Positions 34,603 to 45,902 of a DNA stretch of 64,000 bases are shown here, one piece after another; the first letter of the stretch is position 1, and the number at the start of each line of letters is the position of its first letter. Location of the stretch: assembly GCA_021234535.1 (NCBI GenBank), contig CM037836.1, positions 27,952,769-28,016,768 on the forward strand, in the 5' to 3' direction. The stretch comes from Stichopus chloronotus (lineage: Eukaryota; Echinodermata; Holothuroidea; Aspidochirotida; Stichopodidae). Below the pieces are notes generated by a model. That model was not told the DNA's origin. It ran no database searches and saw nothing but the letters and a program-made list of their open reading frames with translations. The position numbers and the translations under genes were made by a program.

Positions 34603-37292
34603 GTGAGACAGTAGAACTTTTCATTGCCTGTCAATATCCTTTCAATGTAAATTGATACTTTTACTATGCTTATTTTAAGTGAATTACTTCACTAATGCAC
34701 TTGTAAATGAAGCTCTGTTTCTAAAGAAGAAAATGTTAGATCCAAGTTTCCGAGTCTGTGATGTTGTAGTGTTTCATTTACAGATCGAATGTCCTCCAAA
34801 GTCTGTCGTCACATGAATTTGACCACCCCATCTGTGAAGTGCTCTTGAATCAGAAGTACTTCAATGGCATTGGTAACTACCTCAGAGCTGAGATTTTGTA
34901 CAGGTAGGAAAATGAGGGAATGTGTGGGAAGTAATTAAAAGTATTATCAGTTGAAGTATCATATACATTATCAGATTGTGTCACCAAAGTTTGTGCTGGT
35001 AAAGCTTTGTCTTCAATTTCGCTTCTAAAGTGTTTTTAGAAGGGTTGGTTCTCGACCTCCAATTTCATCCCAATTCCTGAAGGATCATACGAGTGAATAA
35101 CCCAACATGTATCTGATGGCCTTGTAATTACACAGATTTGTGGAGTTATTACTTCATCCCACCTGATTTAAATCAATTCTGTATTTATACCTGTGAATTT
35201 TCTCTGTTTGGATTATGCAATGGAGGACGGTTACAAATATTCATAGTTGATTTATATCGGATTCTTTGTATTACAAAGAGCACACTGAATTCCGATTACT
35301 AATGTAGTGCACCTATTGAAATCCTGGAAAATCCTGTCAAGTTTTCCTTAGATTAGGGTTTCATGAGTTTCAGACATTCTAAAAGAGAGACTGCCAGTGC
35401 ATTGTGATAAGGTATTCATTTGTAGTACGTGGCCTGACTTCCTACATGCAAAAGAACAATATACTGTTTCAGATGTGGTATTTGCATGTATTTTGCAATT
35501 TTCACAGGCTTGGTATTCCACCATTTGAGCAGGCAAGGAAGGTTCTTGAAGGTTTATCAGAAGAACCCCTCGATGTCAAAGCCCAAGGTCGAAGGCAAAA
35601 TGTATCGGAAGGAAGGGTTTCAAACTGCCGATATTTTGCACCTCTGCCACAGTGTCCCTCTTGAGGTTGTCAATTTAGGTGGGCATTGATCAATTTCTCA
35701 GTGATGTACCAACTACCAAGCTTGCTGTCGTAGGCTGTACTTAGGGGGATTTCATTGTCCCCATAGGGAATTTCACATGTGCTCTCAGTTAATGCTTTTA
35801 TTACACATGCTTTGTAATTTATTAAACAAATTCATCTTTTAATTGAAAACTAGTGATGATATCTGCCTCTAAGATGTGTTCGATCCTCAGATATTGGTCA
35901 TTATTCCTGGAGTTTTAGATTTTCCATGTGTGCTACAAATCACACTCCTCAGAAATTTAAGGAGCTTGGTATGTGTACCCTGTTGTTAAAGTTTAATAGA
36001 TTCATGTGAGTTACCATTCTTATTTAGGTGTGCAATCAATCGCCGTCCTCTCAGTGATTTGAGATGAGTGATCGTGTGCATGCCTAAGAATTTAAGGCCT
36101 GGGTTATACTTGCCTGCATACTTCACCATCATTAAGGTACATATTTTACAGCACATGGTCTTGCTATGAAGGCTTAATTACATAAAGTGGAGCACTATTT
36201 CTGTGCTTTGCTTAGAGCTTCTATTTTTAATATGAAAAAAAAAACACTGTCAGCATAGCGTCGATTTAGGGAAAATGTTTTGCTTTTGTTAGTTTCTGAT
36301 GTAGTTGTTCAAAATGATGATAGTCAGGAAAGTCATCGTAGAGTACATAAATCTCTCGCTGAGATTTTTTTCAGTTCACGAACCATGATGTATAATCTAT
36401 TCACATTGCTGGTACCCATCTTAATTAAAGTTCATTAATCTTTCCAGGTGGCGGTGGTTATGATCCCGAAGGTAACAAGTCAGAATACAATGCTTTTACT
36501 GAATGGCTGCAGTGTTATTACCAGGAGGGTATGAAGAACATCTTGGACCACAACAAGAGAACCATCTGGTTCTCCGGGCCCGCTGGACCATTGGTCCCCA
36601 AAGGTCAGGATACGCGCCCTTCACAGTTAATTTTATTCTACAGTAGTCGTGTAATGCTGAGGCGTGTGCAGAGACGCAATTTTCACCCATGAAGTTTCAG
36701 TAATAATTCAATTTCAGTGAACCTGGTGACGGGGTTTGTTGTGTAAATTATCTGATAGTCTATGATAGGTCTTAGCTTCTCATTCATGATGCAGCTGTTT
36801 CATTTATTTAAGTCAGTGTCCCGATCTAACATGGGCTCCATGTGTGCTGCATTAAACAACATGGTTGAATTTGGTGACTAGGGACTTCTGCATTTAATGG
36901 TCATTAGGTTTCCCTGAGAGATTTTCTCGAGGTTTTCTCGAAGTAGAATTGATGTAAAAATATTTACCTAACAGCTCAATCATGATGCTATTCCAGTAAA
37001 ATGTTAACTTGAAGCATAATTGTCAGAAATTGTAAGGCATGGGCCAACTTAGCAATTGAGCAACTATAAATATGAAAATTCCTAGAGTGTTAAATTTTGA
37101 AGCATAGTAGTCACAAATTCTAGAGTGTATGAAAGTGTCTCATTCACTTATCCTTGATTGAAGCTCGTCATTGATGGTTCGTAACTTAAAAATCATCATA
37201 TATGTTCTTCACTGATGTCAGATGCAAAGTCACAAAAACCAGCGAAGAGGAAGAATGCCGACCAAACCAAAAGAAAGCAAGGCAAAGGTTAA
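34145..37292 (+). CDS. NEIL1: NEIL1-like DNA glycosylase (endonuclease VIII-like 1), apparent frameshift
   Basis: Bifunctional base-excision-repair glycosylase/AP lyase for oxidised pyrimidines; nuclear. Coding exons 34145-34602, 34784-34903, 35508-35678, 36448-36603 and 37222 to a TAA at 37290-37292 give about 324 residues if one base in exon 3 is discounted (human protein 390). MPEGPE start with catalytic Pro2 and Glu3; Lys54 in TSRGKE; RFGMSG; HAHLKF; FVDVRRFGRF; H2TH region with NQKYFNGIGNYLRAEILYR; zincless-finger RTIWF. Lys-rich tail. All splice sites are GT-AG. As sequenced, an extra A at 35578-35580 would end translation at TGA 35662-35664. Conservation on both sides argues for an assembly indel, but a null allele cannot be excluded. 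Confidence 0.9.
34784..34903 (+). CDS. NEIL1: NEIL1 coding exon 2 (H2TH region)
   Basis: Encodes NVLQSLSSHEFDHPICEVLL and NQKYFNGIGNYLRAEILYR. The GIGNYLRAEILY block is the helix-two-turn-helix DNA-binding motif of the Fpg/Nei family. Phase 2 at both ends. Confidence 0.95.
35508..35678 (+). CDS. NEIL1: NEIL1 coding exon 3, with apparent +1 frameshift
   Basis: Begins LGIPPFEQARKVLEGL in one frame and ends LHLCHSVPLEVVNL in the next, both conserved NEIL1 blocks. 171 bp is one base too many for the phases of the flanking exons. The switch fits an extra A in AAA at 35578-35580 (DVK then PKVEG). Without it the exon is continuous. Confidence 0.9.
36448..36603 (+). CDS. NEIL1: NEIL1 coding exon 4 (lesion loop, zincless finger)
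   Basis: Encodes GGGYDPEGNKSEYNAFTEWL, QCYYQEGMKNILDHNKRTIW and FSGPAGPLVPK. RTIWF is the zincless-finger beta hairpin with its DNA-binding Arg. The residue matching the RNA-edited Lys242 of mammals is Gly here. Confidence 0.93.
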
Positions 37293-37302
37293 ATCAGCTA
37301 AG
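37222..37302 (+). CDS. NEIL1: NEIL1 coding exon 5 (Lys-rich tail, stop or shift)
   Basis: In the phase set by exon 4 it reads DAKSQKPAKRKNADQTKRKQ, GKG and TAA at 37290-37292. The next frame stays open to a good donor (GTATGG after 37302) as MPTKPKESKAKVKSAK and would splice in phase to the exon at 37556. Either the gene ends here or a second small indel is present. Confidence 0.6.
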
Positions 37303-37555
37303 GTATGGCATAAACTTGTGGTGCAATCTTCTCATTCATATGTAACATGTTTCATTTGAGGGAGTAAGGCAAACAGTTAACTTTACTTAAATTACATTAT
37401 CGGACATTTTGTTGACATAATGTAGGGGAGAGATAGAAGAAAGTTCATTATGTGGGTATAAAAGTTCTTGTTCTTGAAAAACATTTGACGAGATTCTGTG
37501 ACCCCCAATTGAGTTAACCTTTTGTGTGATGATACTTTTGTTTGATTCATAACAG

Positions 37556-37775
37556 AGAGTGAAAGCAGGAGGTGACAAAATGTTGACACCGATGGAGAAA
37601 CATGAAGCAAATGGGGTGAATGGAAAGAAACCATCCACTACAGACTCACAGAAAGAGAACAATGCCACAAAGAATGGGAAAAGGACTAAGAAGAAATGCA
37701 GAAATTCAAGGAAAACAAAAGCCAAGAGAAAATCTGTTGAGCCTGCCAAAACAAAGAAACCAAGTAATCTATCAG
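37556..37775 (+). CDS. NEIL1: possible NEIL1 C-terminal exon (Lys/Asn-rich)
   Basis: Acceptor CAG at 37553-37555, open frame of 73 codons rich in Lys, Asn, Ser and Thr (for example KRTKKKCRNSRKTKAKRKS), donor GTATGT. The composition resembles the disordered tail of NEIL1. It joins exon 5 only in the frame that avoids the TAA, so its use is uncertain. Reading on without splicing ends at TGA 37880-37882. Confidence 0.4.
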
Positions 37776-39902
37776 GTATGTCATGTCTGTGGAAGGTAGG
37801 AACAATGGTTTTGTTTGCTTCCAGAAACTCCCAATTTACAATGGAACATGAAGGGGCGCAAACCAAGTTGGTTCCATCTTGAGAGGCTGACAAAGTTGCT
37901 CACTCTTTTGCCTGAATGTGCCAACCAATAGACTGATGTCGAAACTGATGTTCTATATAACAACTGTAGCTTGCTATGATTTACTACACTCATTCAAAAG
38001 CTACTCTTTTCAGGCATTAGCCAAAGCTACCGTAGATATTAAACTAAAATCACTCAAATAGAAAGTAATCAGCAATCTTGTGGTGGCACAAAAGAAACTA
38101 TGACAATGGTGACCATATTTGGCTTGCAGCATCTTTTTGGGCAATACAGACAGCTTCTTAAGTGGCAGTTGTGTCAAGTATGAAGTGAGTAGAATACATT
38201 TATCTCTAAGTTAGTCATACCACCGATGCCCTATATTAAACTTCGCTTTTTTAGTAAAAATGGTTGGAAGAGTGAGATTTCTCGTTCTTCAGTACTTGGT
38301 AATCGTTGTTCAAACTGAACCTTCAATGTATGATGATCATGAAAGGATACTCTCAATTACTTTTTCCTTTAATTTCTTCCCAGATGGAAATTTACGTCGC
38401 TCATCTAGGCTTAAGAAATCTTGACATCTGTTAGCAGAGTAGTCGATCCAAACCTCTTCAGCTCCAGGAACATTTATCATCACACACTGTCCACTTATGT
38501 GTGAATATTCATAGCACACAGTGTCTGATAGCTTATTAGAAAATCATCGATAATCATCAGAAACAGGGTTAACATCATGTTGATGTGATTCCCGTCAAAA
38601 ATGATGAACTCCAATTTGACTGTGGATTAGTGGGACACAACACATGGTACTGCCCACTGAGACAGTGAGCAGGTCAGACATTGTCCGAATCATCATTTTG
38701 CTGTCATTTAAATCTGACCACATAAATGTCTTTCCTTCATTTGTTCTTGCTTTGTACTTTTAAGCTGTCAGTTTCCATGACTTCTAGGCAGGTACATCTC
38801 AACTGGCTTTAGATAGTTAGGAAAGACATTTCCATCCACTTTAGCAGCATGCTAGCATCAAGTAGGCTCATTTAGCCAAAATTACACCGGAAAATGCCTG
38901 AAATCTCTTTTGAAATCTATCCATGTCTTATCATAATCTACTTCGTACATTGTAAGACAAACAAACCATGAAGCCTTTTACGCATGTACGATGGTATCTA
39001 GCGAGTTGTTATGCTTAGCTTGTACACGTTACGATGTGGTACTAAGCTGCATACGTGTGCATAACAGATCTCCATAGTACCAGAATGCCTGCCATGGTTG
39101 GCCAACTACAGGCTAAATCAAAGTACTGTATTTACTTCTTAACCTCATGAGCCTTAAAAATGTGTGATATGGGTTGCTGCTGCTGCACAAGAAGTTAATA
39201 TGCATATCTCTTGGTTGTATATTTCATCTGTATATATTCAAACATCTTCTGTTTACTGTACATGCCCATTTGCATTCATCATAGATCTGCATATTTACTT
39301 TTACTATGCATTCTTATATTCTCAATATTACATACCTATCCAGTAGAGAGTATGTATAGTCACTGCAGGCTGCAGCCTTGTATTCCTCAGAGTCCACTTT
39401 AGTTATCATACTTCATCAGCATATTGTGAAGTTTCTGGTCAGGTCTTAACTAGGTTTCTTTGTATTTAACAACCATGAACGGCATGTGTATCGCACAATA
39501 TTATGACAATTCCATGGCGCTCATTAAATTTTTTGCTTTTAATAATTATGTACCCTGTAGGTGATAGTTTTAATGCACTTCATTTTATATGTAGGTATTA
39601 CACAATTTAAAGGTCACTATTTTTATACTGATATGAAAAATGACATTATACTGTACAAGTGAAACAAAGTTGATTCTTTTTTCCTTCAATGCTCTAGTTA
39701 CAGCACAAAGGACTGCAAGCCAAAACATTTGGCCTACAACGGCCTACCATGTTGTGAAGGTTGTGGTTGACTTTGCGTGAAGTTACCAGAATCCAGCAGT
39801 TCCTAGTAACATATTGCTCATTGTAACCACCTATACTTTTTTACCTTGTCACAGTGAAAGCAATATTTGGAGTCACAGTGGGACAGTGTATATACTTGAA
39901 AT

Positions 39903-40190
39903 CACTGGCAGATCCAAGAAGCTGAGGGGGGGGGGGAGGTGGCAGCAAGAGCCATGGTTTCATGATAAGTTGTCCCACAATGGGTGTGTAGAGCTATACC
40001 TATGAAAAAAATTAACTTTAATATTGTACACTTATGTCAGTGTGCCAAATCACATCTGAGGGTATTCAGCTATAGAAAAATTGTACCAAAGGACTCAGAG
40101 AGAGGGACATCCCTCCTCTTTGACCCCTCCTCCATATCATTGTACCCTCAGTTTGACCCCTCCCAAAGTGAAGGATTTGGATCCACTACA
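39903..40190. mobile_element. possible degenerate inverted-repeat element
   Basis: Starts CACTGGCAGATCCAAG followed by an 11-G run and ends with CCCCTCC tracts and TTGGATCCACTACAG, so the ends are weakly inverted (GATCCAA against TTGGATC). The layout resembles the nearby MITE, but no target duplication is visible. Confidence 0.3.
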
Positions 40191-40330
40191 GGTAGTACTT
40201 AAAGCATGCATGCCAAACTGGTTTAGAGAAGTTCTGCAAGTAAGAACACAACTTATACACTTACTATTCCATGAATAAGTTTGCCATCATGTGATATTTA
40301 ATATTCAGTAAGTGCCATAATAGAGAATGC

Positions 40331-40514
40331 CAGGCCTGTATCCGGGGGGTTCAGACAAACCCCCCCCCAAGATCCGGAGTATCCGCTCAGCCTACGATAG
40401 TAGGCCTACGTGAGCAACATATATGAGTTTTAAGTTGTTGGTCATTGTTATCGGGAAAATGTTCCACTTGTGGTAAATTGGAACCCCCCACTGAAAAAGC
40501 TGCATACAGGCCTG
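40331..40514. mobile_element. 184-bp MITE with 11-bp perfect TIRs and 5-bp TSD
   Basis: Ends CAGGCCTGTAT and its reverse complement; flanked by the direct duplication AATGC (40326-40330 and 40515-40519). G/C tracts (GGGGGG near the left end, CCCCCC near the right) extend the inverted character inward. No coding capacity. A CAGG terminus with a 5-bp duplication fits the hAT5-type group of hAT transposons; that assignment is inference. Confidence 0.88.
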
Positions 40515-43500
40515 AATGCCCTGTTGAATTGGAGTGATGACTGAGATCCATAGAAATATAAAACTATGGACCAGCATTCTGTCCCATGGCAAGATTTCTT
40601 ACATTACCTCCCCAAACTGTACATAGTATTTTCTCTTTAGACTTTTAGCTACAGTGAAGTGAACCAGAGTATTCTGTGATGTTTCACAAACTGATATGCA
40701 TGTATTATAGTGGGTTGCAAACCTAGCACTTGTCAGGGCGCTGCTCTAAAGTTGCTGCCTGGACTACCTGCATTCCAATTTTCACATTGCATGTGCAACA
40801 AAAATTAAACTTGTATGCCTAAAAACAATTCATTCTTATGCCAGTATGTTAGATTCATGGCTTTATATAACTTTGAAGGCAAAATGTCATATTATGACTT
40901 CACAAAAAAGCTTGCAGCCCAACGAAAGTTGTATTTCAAGTACCCAAACGAGGACTTTTGTTACCTGGATCTGAATGTTCCACTCGGTGCAAAGCAGTAC
41001 GAGGAATCCTTATTTTTAACAACTACCAAAATAAAAAGGACAAGAAGAGAATTATTTGAAGTGGAGAATTCCTGTATTGCAAATAACCTTGACATTTTAT
41101 GCCTACACGTATTATGACAGTAAATAATAGAACCCTTCTGGTAGTACCAAATTCACAAAACAAAAAGCTGACCAAATCTTCCACGTCCACCCTAAAAGGA
41201 TACCTCTACTGATGCAGAGTCAGTTAACTACTGTTTCATACTAATGTGAGCAATTGCTATTGTTATCAGAACATAACGAAGACTTGTATTCACAAAAGCC
41301 ACTCAAGATGAACTTGGCAGATGCAATACAGAAACAAACAGCAGCACCCACAAGAACAATTGCCAATCTGTCCACTCAGCTTCATTTATCCACATCAGCA
41401 GACAGAGTTGAGTGTATATTAGCTCTGTGATCCAAAAAACCAAAACCAGGGTAAATTCCTCGTGAAATCCACATCTGAAGTTACCCCAACTTTGCATGGT
41501 TGCACAATATAAGCATCTGCTTTATCTCCTTGGGACAACTAGGGTGTTTGTCTATGGGCAAAACAATTCTTTGTTCTTCTCAGTGTCCTGTGGGTCATAA
41601 TTGTAATTTCTACTCCAGTCTTGTCACATAAGTTACATTGCTAGCCAAACACCAACCCTCCACCAAAGTTACAATGTTGCTCTAATTTTTTTTTTATGCA
41701 ACCAGTGTTTGCACAAATTCTTCAACGATTCCCCCCTCCCCAAAGAAGAGACTCAAAATTTCTGGAAATACTGATTTTATTCCCATTGTAGATAGAATGA
41801 GAAAAACTTACTTCCCCGAAACGTTTCCTTAGATTGTTGCAATTTCCCAAAATTTACCGTTTTGGGGGAAAATTTCCTTGAAATTGAAAGCACTGATGCC
41901 AGTGGAAATGAATACCACAGTATACTGCATACCCCTAATTTTGTGTGGTTTCTTATTTTGTGCACCTTTTTCATAGCAACGTACTTCTTGACATGATACA
42001 CATCTTTCATGAAGCGGTGTACTGCAAGGCCTGTTTTTCTAAAATGACAGCCCTCAAGGGTATATGTACCTCTGAAACAGTCCATAGGCACCCAATTTTT
42101 GAGCATCATGATGGTCGTTGGCCTACTTTTGAAAGTACCAACAAGATAAGAAAATCAAGTTTGGAAAATCAAGTTTAGTTGTAGGGTGTGATGTGTTCCC
42201 TGACATCTGCATGTTGGAGAGGTCTAACCACATTTACATATGTAATTCTTTGTCTCAAGTCCTGACTTTGGCTAAAGTTTGTGGATCACTAACTACAAAA
42301 TGTGCAAAATTAGAAGTCCTTCGTTTTATGTTTAGTTTAATGGGGGAGATGATAGCATCTCTCCCTATGAAACTCTGAAAATCACTCTTTTTTTTCAATA
42401 AATTAGGCAGGTAAGATAAAAAAAAAAAGATACTGAGAAATAGCACCACGTAATTTGAAACTCAAGGAAAACAAATCGTGGAGATATACTCAAAATGATT
42501 TAGATGCATGAAGTTTGAACACACCAGGCTGTACGTTACACATGATCTTAGCCAGTAAACCACTACTGTAAGAGACAGGGGATTCCAATTGCTTGCGGGA
42601 CAAGTAACCAAGAATTTTCAAGTCACAATGCCAAAGGATTGCATTTACATGTAACAAAGAACTGGAATGTCACCACTGAATGCAGAGTCCAACCTGGAAC
42701 AAAACATTATGAACTGCATTTGATCCACATAGTGTACTCTAAAAGTAGAATTCTCCTTATAACCCAAGCGAACTGGCATTCAAACTTAATTCGTCCCCCT
42801 ATTCCAGTAATGTGTAATTAGTTTGGTAGGGTGGTTGATACCAAGATTATCCTAACCAAAAATATCATCAGTAGTTGACAAGTCAAAATCTCTGTATGAA
42901 AAGAAATCTTAACAAAATGTAGAAAATAAGAGTCACTGAAAACATGAAATTTGTACACTACAAACAAGATCTAAAGTCAACAAAGCTGCTCTTAGTAAGA
43001 CACTTTGACAGAGAAAACAAACAACGAGTTCATTGTCACTCTATCCTGCCTCCAATTCTACCAATTGTCAAAATAAAAGATGTCTACAATGCAAGGATGA
43101 ATTCAATTGTTTTCTTGTAAACTTCATGAAATGTGAGATCCATTCTGCTCATCATGCGAGTTGGATGCCCATGACAGGACTATTAGGACCAAGTTACACA
43201 ACGGCCACGAACGTGGCCAACATGGATGAGCTCTCAACATTGGACTAACAGTACGCCCTGGTTTGAACAATTGTTTGGCACAATTTGACAAACAGCATAG
43301 CTGTCACAAAATTGCAAGTACTTTCTTACACAGACTGTACCCACACACTGACTGCCACCACACTACATTGACTTGTCATTTACTGACAGATTTCTTGCTA
43401 TCCTAACCAATAAGAACCAAGTACTATTTGATTCATGGTACATGTTCCAGCGCTGATGTGATCAGACTCACAGTGCAACAACTATGCCATGACGCGAGAA

Positions 43501-45751
43501 AACAAGGGCTATGTCTGCGTTATGATGGTGAGTATGGGTACATACCCTTTTTCATGAGAATGGACACAAAATTTTGCATTAGCCACTAATATAGAGTTTT
43601 CAAAATCAGTGAGCACCAGTACAAATTTGTTCTCATGAGTACCAGTAGGCCTACAGGCAATTGTACATATCCATGAATATGTACTCGGAACTTGTCTAAA
43701 TGTGATACTAGCCTTATACATGCAGCAAGTACTGTTTAATAAAGACAAACGTTAACTGTTTCAGCTCCAAAAAGGCATGATCATAGCTCACATGGCAGCT
43801 TAAACGTACATTGTTGAAAACACGTAACTTGTCAAATTGAGAGACAAAATTAGAATTCCTCAATCCATTCTGAGCTAAAAACTGTCACACTGAAAGCAAA
43901 GACCACATCAAAATGATGTAACACTTCAAGGGATCAAAACAGAATTACACCCAACAGGCTATCAGCACTGTTCCTCCTAAGCTCCTCCCAAACAAATACA
44001 GAGATTACTCCAAACAAAAAATCTTTTGTTCTCTATTGTGTATCTGATCACAGATTGTTTTTGGTCACAAATGAAGCAACCTGCAATAACCATTTGACCA
44101 CATCAGTAAACGGTACTTTCAACACAATACAGTACAACCAAGATCAATCCTTGTATACTAAGCTAGAAATCCAGCAAAGAGACTTGACAATCTGGACTAG
44201 ACCAAGGAATATTCATAGGGCAGCCAAATATTTTATCACTGCTGTTTTGATCCATTGTCGGGTTAAAACATTGTATAGGGTATATCCAAGGAATCACTGG
44301 TTTGGAATACTATTGACCAATGACTTAGGATGTCACCAGTTTCTCGAGGATACGATGCCACTCTTCCCAGGGTAGCATAAAATGTGCAATACACAGAGGA
44401 AAGTAGTCTTTGTTTTAATGACAGTAAGACTCGAACAGACATGTGACTAATATTATAGAATAGTGACAGTTTATCCTTTTATTTTGTGATGTCATATCAA
44501 AAGAGAGTTGTATGAAGAATCAATGACAATTATGACAATATTCTGATAAAAACAAGTTATCCATTTTGGGAAAACATTGATACCTGGGCAGTTTATACCT
44601 GTTTAAACATTATTAAAGGGTAACTGTCAACTTCAGTGATGTTCATAATCTCAGACATGAATTAAACAATTGGCTTTACAAATCAGTGTGAACATCATCA
44701 TCAAACAAATACTGACACTTAAATGTTCAGCAAATTTTCAAACATTTAAACATTTTTTCATTTCAACTTCATTTCCTGTATAAGAATACTTTCTGTTAAG
44801 TAAATCAACATGGAATATCAGACTCATCACCGATAGCTGCACCTGCCACCCCAAACACTTGCCAAAACTTATCCCTGGCTCAATATCCATGTAAAAGCAA
44901 ACTCATCAATATTCATACACTGCACTACCATCCATATTCATATACAACCATCTGCAACCAGCAGGGGGGCAGATGATATACCATGTACTTTTTTATGCTA
45001 AAGAGCAGGACAAAAAAATCACATTCTCGTGCAATTCTGCACTGTACAAAACTCTGCAAAACAACGATGCATTTTTTTGTGCAGTTCTGCACATACAAAC
45101 CCTGTCTCAACTAGGTGCTGCTGCTCATATGAGATATATGTGCATGGATGGAATAGTTTCAAGTACATACCAGTGACATCAAGTCCTGGTTATCACCAAA
45201 GATCATCGATACAGAAAGTTGTCACTACGGGCAAAATTGCATCGACAACTGACGTTTTCAAGTTTAACCTGACGTCTCTATCAGTCTCTACCTCTGAGGT
45301 AGACTTACACTTTGCAGGTATGGCTACATTTTCTTGGGCAGAGCGAATAATCACTTGATGTGAGCACATGAAAATGGATAATAAAAAAGTTACAGAAACG
45401 GAACTATTCCTGGAAGTTGTTCTGGACAAATGTGTGCACACTAAGACTAGCCCATAAGACCCAGTAAGGTTGCTACAAATTTTTAAATCAATTTAATAAA
45501 ATCATTTCTATCACATTCCATTTGGCCAACGTCTTCCTCTTTTCCAGTGATTGGAACTTCAAGTTTGGATTTAACAATTCTTCACCATGTTGAATTGCTA
45601 CAAAATTGGTACTTGTCAAAATGACCTATCATACGGACAGACAGACAGATGTGCACAGAAAACAGCAAAGTATAAAGGGAGACAGAGGACAGTTTTGACA
45701 GGATAGTAAAAATTAAATATCCCAAGGTAAATATAACTATTTTAATTATTC

Positions 45752-45902
45752 CTAGAGTTCTGTCTTTTTCTTCTTTGGAAGTTTGACAGGATTTGTGGCT
45801 TCTTTCTTAATGTAATCAATGAAGTCGTCCACCTCCCTGCCTCCTTGATATTTCTTGGGGTTCTCCTTGTTACCAGCTGGTGCCCAGTAAATGGTAGGGA
45901 AT
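45752..45902 (-). CDS. PDIA3: PDIA3-like last exon, KTEL retention signal
   Basis: [20 protein letters not shown] then [20 protein letters not shown] and LPKKKKTEL, stop TAG at 45754-45752. TNP followed by a Lys-rich tail is ERp57-like; KTEL is a KDEL-type ER-retrieval tetrapeptide. Confidence 0.96.

Larger units (their letters stand above)
37883..45751. other. intergenic, no recognised gene; MITE and repeats
   Basis: 7.9 kb without a recognised coding frame. A 100-codon frame at 40815-41117 (plus) and a 60-codon frame at 38337-38519 (minus) have protein-like composition but match nothing I know. Contains the MITE at 40331-40514 and a G-rich possible relative at 39903-40190. The end near 45751 probably includes the PDIA3-like 3' UTR. 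Confidence 0.55.

Noticed and set aside
38337..38519. 60-codon minus-strand frame with even amino-acid use
   Set aside because: Too short, and no splice partner found on either side.
40815..41117. 100-codon plus-strand frame with protein-like composition
   Set aside because: No domain recognised, no flanking exons located and no second line of evidence; could be a decayed repeat.
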